This document shows positions 1 to 8,932 of a DNA stretch of 64,000 nucleotides, piece after piece. The DNA is taken from NCBI RefSeq assembly GCF_019331735.1, contig NZ_JAHBBH010000004.1:62001-126000 (forward strand). The letters run 5' to 3'. Made by a program: the position numbers and the translations under genes. The number at the start of each line of letters is the position of its first letter. Position 1 is the stretch's first letter. The DNA is from Bifidobacterium miconis. Its GTDB lineage: Bacteria; Actinomycetota; Actinomycetes; Actinomycetales; Bifidobacteriaceae. The notes under the pieces were generated by a model. The model was not told the DNA's origin. It was given only the letters and a program-made list of their open reading frames with translations, and did no database searches.

Positions 1-1
1 T

Positions 2-943
2 CCGCAGCTCACATTGGGCGAAGCCCCGGCAGCAGTCGATCGTCCGAACCACAACTTCGGCGCGCTCACGCACGACGACGCCGACGCGCGCGGCGTCCGC
101 CGCGTGCCGGTCTTCACCGTCAGCGACCTCGACGCCCCGATCGCCGACGCGGCCGACGCATACCTGCGCCTGCACCTGCTCTCGCAGCGCCTCGCCAAGC
201 CGAACACGCTCAACCTCGACGGCATCTTCGCCCAGCTCGCCAACGTCGTGTGGACCAACTACGGCCCGTTCGCCGTCGACGACTTCGCGCTGCGCAAGAT
301 CGATGTCGAATCGGCCGCCATCACCGCAGCCGAGGCATTCGCCGCGCAGGTCGGCCTGCCGCACGCCGCGCCGGCCGCGCAGGTCAACGTGTTCTCCGTC
401 GACAAATTCCCGCGCATGATCGACTACGTGACCCCGACCGGCGTGCGCATCGGTGACGCCGACCGCGTCCGCCTCGGCGCGCATCTGGCGGAAGGCACCA
501 CCGTCATGCACGCCGGCTTCGTCAACTTCAACGCCGGCACGCTCGGCGTTTCCATGGTCGAAGGCCGCGTCTCGCAGGGCGTCGTCGTCGGCAACGGCTC
601 CGACATCGGCGGCGGCGCGTCCATCATGGGCACCCTGTCCGGCGGCGGCAAGCTGCGCAACTCCATCGGCGAGCACTCGCTGCTCGGCGCGAACGCGGGC
701 ATCGGCATCTCGCTCGGCGACAACTGCGTCGTCGAAGCGGGCCTGTACGTGACCGCCGGCACCAAGGTCACCGTCTACGACAAGGCCAAGGTCGCGGCCG
801 GCGAACCGCTCGACGTGGTCAAGGGCGCGGATCTGTCGGGCAAGGACAACATCCTGTTCATCCGCAACTCGGTCAACGGACGCATCGAGGCGCGCTACCG
901 CAAGACGGGGATTGAGCTTAACGAAAAGCTGCATAAGAACTGA
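2..943 (+). CDS. dapD: 2,3,4,5-tetrahydropyridine-2,6-dicarboxylate N-succinyltransferase, 3' part
   Basis: The visible protein is the C-terminal ~313 residues of DapD, which succinylates tetrahydrodipicolinate in the lysine/diaminopimelate pathway in the cytoplasm. The reading frame is open to the left edge, so the true start lies outside the window; the TTG at 14 is not a convincing start. The second half has the hexapeptide-type repeats of a left-handed beta helix, with Gly-rich turns such as [14 protein letters not shown] and [12 protein letters not shown]. It ends with a conserved-looking basic tail. The family is usually about 320-340 residues in actinobacteria, so little is missing. 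The family call is secure; the start is unknown. Confidence 0.93.
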   Translation, partial: PQLTLGEAPAAVDRPNHNFGALTHDDADARGVRRVPVFTVSDLDAPIADAADAYLRLHLLSQRLAKPNTLNLDGIFAQLANVVWTNYGPFAVDDFALRKIDVESAAITAAEAFAAQVGLPHAAPAAQVNVFSVDKFPRMIDYVTPTGVRIGDADRVRLGAHLAEGTTVMHAGFVNFNAGTLGVSMVEGRVSQGVVVGNGSDIGGGASIMGTLSGGGKLRNSIGEHSLLGANAGIGISLGDNCVVEAGLYVTAGTKVTVYDKAKVAAGEPLDVVKGADLSGKDNILFIRNSVNGRIEARYRKTGIELNEKLHKN

Positions 944-1108
944 TCGCACGGCGATGGAGCGTATACCGCCTTTCCTCGGCACTCGACGTGCTGAAGCACG
1001 CCTTCGGCCTCGGGCGGCGCTCTCCGCACGCATCGCCGCGCAATCAAAACTGGCCGAATCGGTTCTTATGCAACCGTCGCGGTAGGAGGATACTAAAACA
1101 ACGACCGG

Positions 1109-1149
1109 GGGCCGTGCGTTCGATGCCATGGACATCGATCGCACGGCCC
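1109..1149. terminator. Strong hairpin between dapD and the small peptide gene
   Basis: The 10-bp perfect arms GGGCCGTGCG (1109-1118) and CGCACGGCCC (1140-1149) enclose a second inner stem, TCGATG/CATCGA. On the minus strand it is followed by a T-rich stretch (GTTGTTTTAG). It may terminate dapD (plus) and the small minus-strand gene. Apart from this hairpin, 944-1371 holds no gene I can support. Confidence 0.55.
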
Positions 1150-1371
1150 TTTACCGTTGCGGCTCGCGTCGGCGAACGACGATGTTCGCCGGAAACGCGA
1201 GGGAAGAATGTGCCTCGCCGGCACGGAGCCGAGGATGGAGGACCGTCGCTGTTGCGGGATCGTCCGTCGTGGGCTTGGTGCCGGCATCCGATGCCGTTCC
1301 GCGGATTGCCCCGGCCGCCGTCGATTGCGGCCGCCGATGACCATGCGCGGTTCACGCAGCGGTGTCTGCCG

Positions 1372-1482
1372 CTACCGCCTATCGGCGATGGGGTTGATCG
1401 GATGATTGTTCTGAGCGGCGGGAACCGGGGCCCAGATGATGTTGTTGGTTGCGTATGCGACCGGACGAATGATGTCGTACAT
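1372..1482 (-). CDS. Putative 36-residue peptide, unknown
   Basis: A 36-codon reading frame begins MYDIIRPVAYATNN and ends in PIADRR. It has an unusually good Shine-Dalgarno for its size: AAAAGGAG ends 7 nt before the ATG. A TATAGT box lies ~135 nt upstream (1617-1622, minus), inside the gap after the ABC transporter ATPase gene, so it may be transcribed separately from that operon. The peptide is rich in Asn, Pro, Ile and Ala, has one Trp and no Cys, and shows no signal peptide or membrane segment. I do not recognise a family. It lies just downstream, on the same strand, of a peptide importer operon. It could be a small protein, a signal peptide precursor, or a fortuitous frame. Confidence 0.4.
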   Translation of the reverse strand: MYDIIRPVAYATNNIIWAPVPAAQNNHPINPIADRR

Positions 1483-1616
1483 GGCGTTGCTCCTTTTGGG
1501 ATCGTTGGTTGGTGCGGCGGGGCCGGCACGCCGACCCGTCGAACGCGGGATCCAAAAGGTCGGACGCATGGCCAAACCGCATGGTCGGGACACGCTTGTG
1601 GCATGTCCCGCCATCC

Positions 1617-1622
1617 ACTATA
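1617..1622 (-). promoter_or_regulatory. Candidate -10 box (TATAGT) for the small peptide gene
   Basis: TATAGT on the minus strand, in the gap between the transporter ATPase gene and the 36-codon frame. No convincing -35 hexamer is visible 17 nt upstream (ATGCAA-like). The leader would be about 130 nt and contains a short GGGACA/TGTCCC stem. Confidence 0.3.
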
Positions 1623-1656
1623 CGATCATCCGCTTGCATTCGCATCGTGTGTCTGC

Positions 1657-3288
1657 TCAGAACGCCGCGCGCCCCGGCACGGCCGCGAGCAACTCCTTGG
1701 TGTAGTCGTCCTGCGGGTTCAGGAACACGTCGGACACCGAACCGCTCTCCACGATCCGCCCGTGGTTGATCACGGACACAGAGTCGGCGATCTCGGCCAC
1801 CACGGCCAGATCGTGCGTGATGAACAGCATCGACAGGCCGAGACGCTCGCGCAGGTCGCGCAGCGTTTCGAGGATCTGCGCGCGCACGATCACGTCGAGC
1901 GCGGACACGGCCTCGTCGAGCACCAGGATCTCCGGTTCGAGCGCGAGCGCACGCGCGATCGCGACGCGCTGGCGCTGGCCGCCGGACAGTTCGTCCGGGT
2001 AGCGGCCCAGCAGGTCCTCGTCGAGCCCGACGAGCTTGAGCAGGTGCACGATGCGCTCCCAACGCTCGTCGGCGCTCCACTGGCGGTGGTGCACGGCGAA
2101 CGGTTCGAGCAGCGTGCGCTGCACGGTGAACTGCGGGTCGAGCGAGGCGTACGGGTCCTGGAAGACGATCTGGATGTGGTGCGCCTGCTCGTCGAGCTCC
2201 TGGCCGCGGATGTCCCAGCGGTTGCGGCCCTGGATGATCACGTCGCCGCGGGTCGGCTTCTCCAAACCCATGACGATCTTCGCGATCGTGGACTTGCCCG
2301 AGCCGGACTCCCCCACGAGCGCCCGGCATTCGCCGCTGCGCACGGTCAGGTTCACGTCGTTGGACGCCTGCAGGATGCTCGCGCCGTGGCGGTTGAAGAA
2401 CCAGCCGGACTGCTTGAGCGGGTACTCCTTGTACAGGTGGCGGATGTCGAGCACCTTCTCCGCGTCCGTGAAGTCCGCGAACGTGCGGTCCCGGATGGCC
2501 GAGAGCTTCGGCACGGCTTCGAGCAGGTGCTTCGTGTACGCCTGCTTGGGCGCGCGGATCACCTCGTCGATCGTACCGGTCTCGACCTGGTCACCGCGGT
2601 AGAGCACGCTCACGCGGGTGCAGCGGTCGGCGACCAGACCGAGATCGTGCGTAATGAGAATCAGCGACGAGCCGAGACGGTCGGTCAGGTCCTCGAGCAG
2701 GTCGAGGATCTGCTTCTGGACGACCACGTCGAGCGCGCTGGTCGGCTCGTCCGCGATGATCAGCTTCGGCCGGGCGAGCAGGGCGAGCGCGATGAGCACG
2801 CGCTGGCGCATGCCGCCGGACAGCTGGTGCGGATACTGCTTGAGCACGCGTTCGGCGTCGTTCAGGCCGACCTCGCGCAGGCGGTCGGCAGCCAGCTGGC
2901 GCCACGCGTCGCGACCGTCCTCGCGCGAGACGAGATGGTGCGTGTTGATCGTTTCGCGGAAATGGTAGCCGATCGTCCACACCTCGTTGAGCGAGAGCAT
3001 GGGATCCTGCGGCACGTAGCCGATCTGCGCGCCGCGCACCTTGTACCATTCGCGCGTGGGCAGGCCGATGAGTTCGGTGCCGTCGAGCTTGATCGATCCG
3101 CTCACGTTCGCCTTGCCCGGCAGCAGGCCCATGATCGCGTTCGCGACGGTGGACTTGCCGGAGCCGGATTCGCCGACGATCGCGACGCGTTCGTTCGCCC
3201 CCACGCTCAGCGAGAACGATTCGACGGCCGGCTTGTCCGTGCGGCCGTGCGGATAGGCGATGCGCAGATTGGTGATGTCGAGGGTCAT
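1657..3288 (-). CDS. Dual ATP-binding subunit of oligopeptide ABC importer (OppD-OppF fusion type)
   Basis: The protein has 543 residues and two complete ABC ATPase domains in one chain, so it energises peptide uptake without a separate partner. Domain 1 has Walker A GESGSGKS at 39-46, signature LSGGM at 156-160 and Walker B IIADEP at 177-182. Domain 2 has Walker A at 326-333, signature LSGGQ at 434-438 and LVLDEA at 455-460. The residue after the second Walker B Glu is Ala (DEAVSALD) where Pro is usual. The ATG overlaps the upstream permease stop by 4 nt (ATGA) and is preceded by AAAGGA. It is the last gene of the transport operon. Peptide specificity is inferred from the family 5 binding protein and the neighbouring peptidase. 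Confidence 0.92.
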   Translation of the reverse strand: MTLDITNLRIAYPHGRTDKPAVESFSLSVGANERVAIVGESGSGKSTVANAIMGLLPGKANVSGSIKLDGTELIGLPTREWYKVRGAQIGYVPQDPMLSLNEVWTIGYHFRETINTHHLVSREDGRDAWRQLAADRLREVGLNDAERVLKQYPHQLSGGMRQRVLIALALLARPKLIIADEPTSALDVVVQKQILDLLEDLTDRLGSSLILITHDLGLVADRCTRVSVLYRGDQVETGTIDEVIRAPKQAYTKHLLEAVPKLSAIRDRTFADFTDAEKVLDIRHLYKEYPLKQSGWFFNRHGASILQASNDVNLTVRSGECRALVGESGSGKSTIAKIVMGLEKPTRGDVIIQGRNRWDIRGQELDEQAHHIQIVFQDPYASLDPQFTVQRTLLEPFAVHHRQWSADERWERIVHLLKLVGLDEDLLGRYPDELSGGQRQRVAIARALALEPEILVLDEAVSALDVIVRAQILETLRDLRERLGLSMLFITHDLAVVAEIADSVSVINHGRIVESGSVSDVFLNPQDDYTKELLAAVPGRAAF

Positions 3289-4229
3289 CGGCTGTCCTTT
3301 CGAGAACCGAAGGCGTTGCGGATCGCTTCGCCGAGGGAGATGAACGCGAGAACGGTGAGGGTGAGCGCGAGCGCGGGCCACAGCATGATGCCCGGGTTGA
3401 CGCGCAGCACCTTCTGCCCGTCGGCGATGGCCTTGCCCCAGCTGGGAATGTTCGGCGGCAGGCCGATGGACAGGTAGCTCAGCGACGCTTCGGCCGCGAT
3501 GAGCCCGCCGATGCCGATGGTGGCGACCACGATGATCGGCGCGATGATGTTCGGGATGATGTGCGTCAGGAGGATGCGCCCGTTGTGCACGTGCAGCAGT
3601 CGTGCCGCGGCGATGTACTCCTTGGTGCGCACTTCGAGCGTGGCGGAGCGCGCGATGCGCGCGGTGTTGGTCCATCCGAAGAAGATCAGGATGGCCGACA
3701 GCGTCCACACGTTGCGGTGTTCGGTGACCTGCATGGCGACGATCGCGCCGAGGATGAGCGGGATCGCGAAGAACACGTCGGAGATGCGCGAGAGCACCGC
3801 GTCGACCCAGCCGCCGAAATAGGCGGCGACGATGCCGATGAGCACGCCCACGGCGGTCGCGCCGAGCGACGAGACGACGCCGACGGTGAGCGAGGCGCGC
3901 GCGCCGTACGCGATGTTGGCCATGATGTCGCAGCCCTGCAGGTCGGCGCCGAGCAGATACTTGTCGCCGGCGGGGGCGCGCGAGTCGCCCAGATCGCAGC
4001 GGTCGGGCGTGTGCTGCGTGAACAGCGACGGGAAGATCGCCATGACGAGCAGGAACGCGATGATCACGACGGAGATCCAGAACAGCGGCGAGACGCGCAG
4101 GCGCAGCCATGCCTGTCCGAAGGAGGAGTACGACTTGCGCGGCTTGTTCCCGTCGGAACCTTTGCCGGAATCTTTGCCGGAGACGGCGCTGCCGGGACGC
4201 GCGGACTGCTTGACGTTCGGCTCACTCAT
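3285..4229 (-). CDS. Peptide ABC transporter permease, OppC/DppC type
   Basis: The 314-residue inner-membrane permease has a hydrophilic, basic N-terminal ~55 residues, then about six hydrophobic segments. The EAA loop that docks on the ATPase is visible as AAEASLSYLSIGLPPNIPSWG-like sequence near residues 230-255. It forms the channel with the OppB-type permease encoded just upstream; the genes overlap by 8 nt, and the stop overlaps the ATPase start by 4 nt, so translation is probably coupled. Length and topology are normal for OppC. Confidence 0.93.
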   Translation of the reverse strand: MSEPNVKQSARPGSAVSGKDSGKGSDGNKPRKSYSSFGQAWLRLRVSPLFWISVVIIAFLLVMAIFPSLFTQHTPDRCDLGDSRAPAGDKYLLGADLQGCDIMANIAYGARASLTVGVVSSLGATAVGVLIGIVAAYFGGWVDAVLSRISDVFFAIPLILGAIVAMQVTEHRNVWTLSAILIFFGWTNTARIARSATLEVRTKEYIAAARLLHVHNGRILLTHIIPNIIAPIIVVATIGIGGLIAAEASLSYLSIGLPPNIPSWGKAIADGQKVLRVNPGIMLWPALALTLTVLAFISLGEAIRNAFGSRKDSR

Positions 4230-5160
4230 GGGCGCCGTACCTCACTTTCGGGTTGAGGACCGCGTACAGCAGGTCCACGAGCAGGTTGACCGTGACGAAG
4301 ATGATGACCAGGACGCTCACGAGCGAGACGGTCGGCGCGGTTTCGCCGCGGATGATGTGCTGATAGACCTGCTGGCCGAAGCCCGGGATGTTGAACACGG
4401 ATTCGGTGATGATCGCGCCGCCGAGCAGGCCGCCGAATTCGGTGCCGATCACGGTGACGATGGGGATGAGCACGTTGCGCAGCACGTGCGCAAGTCCGAT
4501 GCGCCACTCGTGGATGCCGCGGGCGCGGGCCGCCTTGACGTGATCGGAGTTGAGCGCGTCCACCACGCCGGAGCGGGTAAAGCGGATCAGGAAGGCGATC
4601 GAGCCGACCGCGAGCACGAGCGCGGGCACCACGAGTTCGCCCCACGTGGCGAATTCGGAGACGGTCGGCTTCATCCAGCGCAGTTTGACGCCGAAGAAGT
4701 ACTGCACGGCGAACGCGAGCACGAAGGAGGGGACGCCGAGCAGGATCATGGTGATGGTCATGACGACCGAGTCGAATCCGCTGCCCTTGTGACGGCCCGC
4801 AACGAGGCCGACGAGCACGCCGATGACGGTTTCGATGACGATCGCGATGATCGCAAGGCGCGCGGTGACCGGGAACGCCGTCGCGATGACTTCGGTGACG
4901 GGCCGTCCGGCGAACGTGGTGCCGAGGTCGCCGTGGAACACGCGACCGAGGTAGAGCGCGTACTGGACGAAGAACGGCTTGTCGAGGTTGTATTTCGCGG
5001 CGATGGCGGCGCGGGTGGCCGCGTCGAGCGTCTGGTTTTCGCCGGCGAGCGCCGCGACCGGATCGCCGGGCATGGCGTAGGCCAGCGCGTACAGGAGCAG
5101 GGTGGCCACGAAGACGACCACCACCGCCTGTGCGAGTCGGGAGAGAATGTAGCGTGCCAA
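4222..5160 (-). CDS. Peptide ABC transporter permease, OppB/DppB type
   Basis: The 312-residue permease starts MARYILSRLAQAVVVVF, the usual OppB/DppB opening with a first membrane helix at the N-terminus. Typical family features follow: the PGDPV motif (residues ~30-35) and an EAA-type loop ending in the conserved FGGLLGGAIITE region near residue 245. It pairs with the OppC-type subunit. It lies 76 nt downstream of the S10 peptidase gene, in the same direction, so the two are probably co-transcribed. Confidence 0.93.
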   Translation of the reverse strand: MARYILSRLAQAVVVVFVATLLLYALAYAMPGDPVAALAGENQTLDAATRAAIAAKYNLDKPFFVQYALYLGRVFHGDLGTTFAGRPVTEVIATAFPVTARLAIIAIVIETVIGVLVGLVAGRHKGSGFDSVVMTITMILLGVPSFVLAFAVQYFFGVKLRWMKPTVSEFATWGELVVPALVLAVGSIAFLIRFTRSGVVDALNSDHVKAARARGIHEWRIGLAHVLRNVLIPIVTVIGTEFGGLLGGAIITESVFNIPGFGQQVYQHIIRGETAPTVSLVSVLVIIFVTVNLLVDLLYAVLNPKVRYGAHE

Positions 5161-5236
5161 AGTGCTGCCGCTCCTGTGTTACTGCGTGATGTGCTGGTTG
5201 GTTGCTGGTTGGTTGTGATTGACGCGTCGCGCGGCG

Positions 5237-6760
5237 TCACTCTTCGGTGACGAACCGGCGGATGTCGGCCGATTCGCGGATGCGGCTCGCGTCGTCGACG
5301 TAGATCATGTGTCCGGAGTCGAATTCGCTGACGCGCACGTTGCCGCGCAGTTCCGGCGGGATTTCGAGCAACGCGACGTCGCTGATCATGCCCCAGAATG
5401 GTGTGCACAGGTCGTAGTGGCCGACCTGGTACAGCACGCGCAGCGTGCGGTTCGTGCGCAGCGCCTTGGACAGCTCGGGCAGGACGTGGAACGGGTTGCG
5501 GCGCCGGTTCTGCGGCACGTTCCACGGCTTGACGCGCGTCGTGTCGATTTCGTAGCTCAGGTCGTTCTCGTAGCCGATCTCCTGGCGGACGTACGAGTTG
5601 ATGCCGGCGGCGAACGCGCCGCGCAGCACCTGGTCGGCCGGGTCGCCGGCCGGGGTTTCGCCCAGTCCGTTGCGGTCCCAGCCGCTGAACCGGCCGTCGT
5701 TGCGTCCGATCACACGCCCCTGCGAGCGCAGCAGTTCGGCGCGGAACTGCGCCGGCGTGACCTTGAGGTCGGCGCGGTCGACGAACGCCTCGTCCAGTCC
5801 GGTCAGGCGCGAGTACGTGGCGATGATCTCGCGGCGCCTGTCTTCGGGCAGACGGTGGCCTTGGTTGAGCGCCCACAGATAGTCGGTGTCGGCGAAGCGC
5901 TCGACTTCGGCGAGCACGTCGTCGAGCGTGCGGTCGGCGTTGAAGCCGTGGTAGTGCGCCACGGCCGCGAAGGTCGGCAGGAAGGCGTGGTAGCCGAGGA
6001 TGGTGCCAGGCGCGAAGTCCATGCGTCCCAGCGTGATCGGCGAGGAGATGAGGATGAGGCCGGACAGGTAGATGCCGTAGCGGATGGCGAGACGGTCGGT
6101 GACCGCGCTGCCGCGCAGCACGCCGTACGATTCGCCGGCGATGTACAGCGGCGAGTTCCAGCGGCGGTTGCGGGTGATCCACAGGCGGATGATGTTGGTC
6201 ATCGCCTCCACGTCCACGTCGGCGTCGTGGTACTGGTTCGCCGTCTCTCCCGTGGCGACGCGCGAGTAGCCGGTGGAGATCGCGTCCACGACGACGAGGT
6301 CGGCGAAGCCGAGCGGCGAGTCGGGATTGTCGCGCAGCCGGTACGGGGGGCGCTTGGGAGTGACGCCGTCCTCCTTGACCACGTCGACGATGCGCGGGCC
6401 GAACAGGCCGAGGTGCAGCCATGCGGACGAGCTGCCGGGGCCGCCGTTGAACAGGAAGATGACCGGACGCGGGTTGTCGCCGTTGGCGTCGCGGTGGTCG
6501 TTGGCCTCGTCGGCGACGTACTGGGTGAGGAACACGCGCGCCTTGACGGTGGCGTCTTCGGCGAGTTCGCCGCCGATGTTCTCCTCGGTCAGGTCGAAAT
6601 AGCCGGCGGTGACGGTGTAGTCGAGGCTGTCGCCGTCGCGCGAAACGAGGGTTTTCCTGGCGCTGGCCGGGGTGAGGCGCGCGGCGAGGTTCGGGTCGGC
6701 GATCGGTTCGGCGGCCGGCTGCGTGCGGCGGTCGTATGCTTCGTAGTCTGCGTCTGGCAT
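5237..6760 (-). CDS. Serine carboxypeptidase-like protein, peptidase family S10
   Basis: The 507-residue protein is an alpha/beta-hydrolase of family S10, which releases C-terminal residues from peptides. NGGPGSSS (105-112) is the oxyanion-hole motif, GESYG holds the nucleophile Ser211, GHYDLCTPF near 453 holds the Asp and DSGHMIY near 489 the His. No signal peptide is visible, so it is probably cytoplasmic. I chose the ATG at 6760 because AAGGAG lies 7 nt before it; a longer frame has no ribosome site. It sits between the binding protein and the permeases of a peptide importer, so it may trim imported peptides (inference). Confidence 0.9.
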   Translation of the reverse strand: MPDADYEAYDRRTQPAAEPIADPNLAARLTPASARKTLVSRDGDSLDYTVTAGYFDLTEENIGGELAEDATVKARVFLTQYVADEANDHRDANGDNPRPVIFLFNGGPGSSSAWLHLGLFGPRIVDVVKEDGVTPKRPPYRLRDNPDSPLGFADLVVVDAISTGYSRVATGETANQYHDADVDVEAMTNIIRLWITRNRRWNSPLYIAGESYGVLRGSAVTDRLAIRYGIYLSGLILISSPITLGRMDFAPGTILGYHAFLPTFAAVAHYHGFNADRTLDDVLAEVERFADTDYLWALNQGHRLPEDRRREIIATYSRLTGLDEAFVDRADLKVTPAQFRAELLRSQGRVIGRNDGRFSGWDRNGLGETPAGDPADQVLRGAFAAGINSYVRQEIGYENDLSYEIDTTRVKPWNVPQNRRRNPFHVLPELSKALRTNRTLRVLYQVGHYDLCTPFWGMISDVALLEIPPELRGNVRVSEFDSGHMIYVDDASRIRESADIRRFVTEE

Positions 6761-6803
6761 GGGTGGTCTCCTTGGGGTGTGGCGGCGGGCGGTGCTGCAC
6801 ATG

Positions 6804-6835
6804 GGCGGACGGGCCCGGTAGCGGGCCCGTCCGCC
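6804..6835 (-). terminator. 14-bp perfect hairpin between binding-protein gene and rest of Opp operon
   Basis: GGCGGACGGGCCCG (6804-6817) and its exact complement (6822-6835) leave a 4-nt loop. It follows the binding-protein stop by ~30 nt with no T-run on the minus strand. It looks like a partial terminator or 3' stabilising stem that would raise the binding-protein level over permease and ATPase levels. Confidence 0.6.
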
Positions 6836-6866
6836 GTTGTTTTCGGTGGTGGCTATGGCTGCGAGG

Positions 6867-8522
6867 TCACTGCTTCTCGACGAGGTACAGCGTGCTGCCG
6901 AACACGTTGGTGTGCACGTTGGAGACCTTGGTGGAGTAGACGCTCGGGATCTTCGTGTACCACAGCGGGATGGCCGGCAGGTCCTGGAACAGGATCTCCT
7001 GCGCCTCGTTGAACTTCTCGATCGCGGCGTCGGTGTCCTTCTGCTGCCAGCCTTCCTTCAGCTTGGCCTCGAAGGCGTCGGACGTCCATTCGGAGCCGGA
7101 GTTGGCGGAGCCGGACGTGGAGTACACGTTGCGCAGCATGTCGTCGAGACCCGGGTTGAACGGGATTTCGGAGGCGCGCCACGGGCCGGTGAACTGGTGG
7201 TCGGCGCGCTTCTCCAGGAAGTCGGAGAACGTGGTGGTGGGCTTCGGGACGGCGTTGATGCCGAGGTTCTTCTTGATCTGGTTGGCCACGGCCTCGACCC
7301 ACTGCTTGTGCGCGCCGTCGGCGTTGTAGTAGATCGGCAGCTCCTTGGTGTAGCCGCCGGCCTCCTTGAGGAGCGCCTTGGCCTTGGTCACGTTGAAGTC
7401 CAGCACGTCGGAGCCCTTGATGGAGTCGCTCCAGCCGTAGAGGCCCTTGACGGTGAAGTCCTTGGCGGGCACCGCGTAGCCGTTGAAGACCTTGTCGACG
7501 ATCTCCTCGCGGTCGATGGCCAGCGAAATCGCCTGACGGACCTTGAGGCCGTTGCTGCTCTTCCAGAAATCATCCCACATCGGGAACGTGAGCGTGGTGT
7601 TCGGGCCGGTGATCGTCGGCTCGACGAGACGGTCGCCGAAATCATCCTTGGCGGTCAGCAGGTCGGCGCCGCCGGGCGAGGTGATGTCGAGATTGTCGGC
7701 GAGCACGTCCTGATAGGCGGCGGAGCTGTCGGTGTAGAAGCGCACGTACAGGCCGGTGTTGTGCGGCTTGCGGTTGCCCTTGTAGTACTTGTTGAGATCG
7801 AGGTACGCGCCGGTGGCCTCGTCGACGGGCTTTTGCAGCTTGTACGGGCCGTTGCCGACCGGGTTCTTGCGCCACGCGTCGGGATCCTTGAAGAACGAGT
7901 CGGGCAGCGGGTAGAACGTCACGGACGTCAGCAGGTTCACGAAGCTCGAATACGGGCTGGTCAGCTCGACGGTGAACGTGTAGTCGTCCACCTTCTTGAG
8001 GCCCTCGAACTCGGTGGCGGTGGCCTTCGAGCCGTCGGACGGATGCAGCTTGTCGTAGCCCTTGATGACGGCGAGGTCACCGGACGCGATCTGCGCGTTG
8101 GCGATGTCGGCGCCCCACGTCCACGCCTTGATGAAGTTGTCGGCCTTGACGTCGGTGCCGTCGGAGAATTTGCGATCCTTGTTGAGCTTGATCGTCCACG
8201 TCTGCTGATCGTCGGACGTGATCGATTCGGCGACCTCGTTGCGCACCTTGCGCGTGTCCGGATCGACGTCGACCAGACCGTCGAACAGCTGCCAGACCAG
8301 CACCTTCTTGCCGGACTCCTGCGAGTTGGTCGGAATCAGGTCGCCGCCGGGAGCGGTGCCCGAAACGCTGACCGGGTTGTAGGCGGCGGTGGACGCCGAA
8401 GCGGAACCGCTGCCGCTGCCGTCCTTCGCGGTGGCCGCGCCGCAGCCGGCGAGCACGCCAGCCAGCAGCGCGCCGGTGGCGAGCGCCGCCAGCGCCTTTC
8501 TGATCGTGTTCTTGGTGGTCAT
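6867..8522 (-). CDS. Oligopeptide-binding lipoprotein, family 5 solute-binding protein
   Basis: The 551-residue extracytoplasmic binding protein captures the peptide for the importer encoded downstream. It starts with a lipoprotein signal: basic MTTKNTIRK, a hydrophobic stretch and the lipobox LAGC, with Cys27 as the lipidated residue, then a Gly/Ser-rich linker. The body has family 5 features, such as the N-terminal VWQLFDGLVDVD stretch, KFSDGTDVKADNF and the RQAISLAIDREEI helix. The ATG at 8522 is chosen because the signal peptide starts there and a GAGGGGAAG ribosome site precedes it. It is the first gene of the five-gene operon. The 8523-8760 stretch upstream holds AT-rich promoter-like sequence but no gene. 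Confidence 0.93.
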   Translation of the reverse strand: MTTKNTIRKALAALATGALLAGVLAGCGAATAKDGSGSGSASASTAAYNPVSVSGTAPGGDLIPTNSQESGKKVLVWQLFDGLVDVDPDTRKVRNEVAESITSDDQQTWTIKLNKDRKFSDGTDVKADNFIKAWTWGADIANAQIASGDLAVIKGYDKLHPSDGSKATATEFEGLKKVDDYTFTVELTSPYSSFVNLLTSVTFYPLPDSFFKDPDAWRKNPVGNGPYKLQKPVDEATGAYLDLNKYYKGNRKPHNTGLYVRFYTDSSAAYQDVLADNLDITSPGGADLLTAKDDFGDRLVEPTITGPNTTLTFPMWDDFWKSSNGLKVRQAISLAIDREEIVDKVFNGYAVPAKDFTVKGLYGWSDSIKGSDVLDFNVTKAKALLKEAGGYTKELPIYYNADGAHKQWVEAVANQIKKNLGINAVPKPTTTFSDFLEKRADHQFTGPWRASEIPFNPGLDDMLRNVYSTSGSANSGSEWTSDAFEAKLKEGWQQKDTDAAIEKFNEAQEILFQDLPAIPLWYTKIPSVYSTKVSNVHTNVFGSTLYLVEKQ

Positions 8523-8791
8523 CAGAGTCTTCCCCTCTTGTCGTGTGCCTCTGCCGGAGTCTTGTGGATTCCCGCCGACCTTATGCGGCGGTCGGCCGTC
8601 CGGCGGGGCATCCCCTTGCGGATGGGTCACACACTATCGGAAGAACGAGGGGGAACATACGGCGTGGCTATACGCTCTGCTTATGGCGTGGTCACAAACC
8701 CCTTGTTTTCCAACGGTTTTAGCTCCCGCAACCCCCTCATAACCATTCCTTATACGCCGTTCAAACCGTCGGCGGCGCTCATAATCAGGTT

Positions 8792-8822
8792 TTATATGGG
8801 GTCACAAGGAACGCCGATAGTC
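8792..8822 (+). promoter_or_regulatory. 31-bp element shared with the GST-like gene promoter region
   Basis: The stretch starts TTATAT, continues GTCACAAGGAACG and ends CGATAGTC. It matches, with few differences, a stretch at 13651-13681 in minus orientation. Here it lies 110 nt before the acetyltransferase start; there it lies 100 nt before the GST-like start. A promoter or regulator site is the simplest reading. Confidence 0.45.
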
Positions 8823-8932
8823 GGCGCGACGTGTTGCACGGCAGGGTTTGGAAAGATGAGGCGCACACAGTCCTAATTGGCATGATGCGCCATACGTTCC
8901 CGGACAAGACGCATCCGACTCGGGGAAACCAC

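Noticed and set aside
988..3477. An 829-codon plus-strand frame over the ABC ATPase gene
   Set aside because: It is the mirror of a clear minus-strand ABC ATPase; high GC keeps the opposite frame open. No family features and no ribosome site. The same holds for other long mirror frames in the window.
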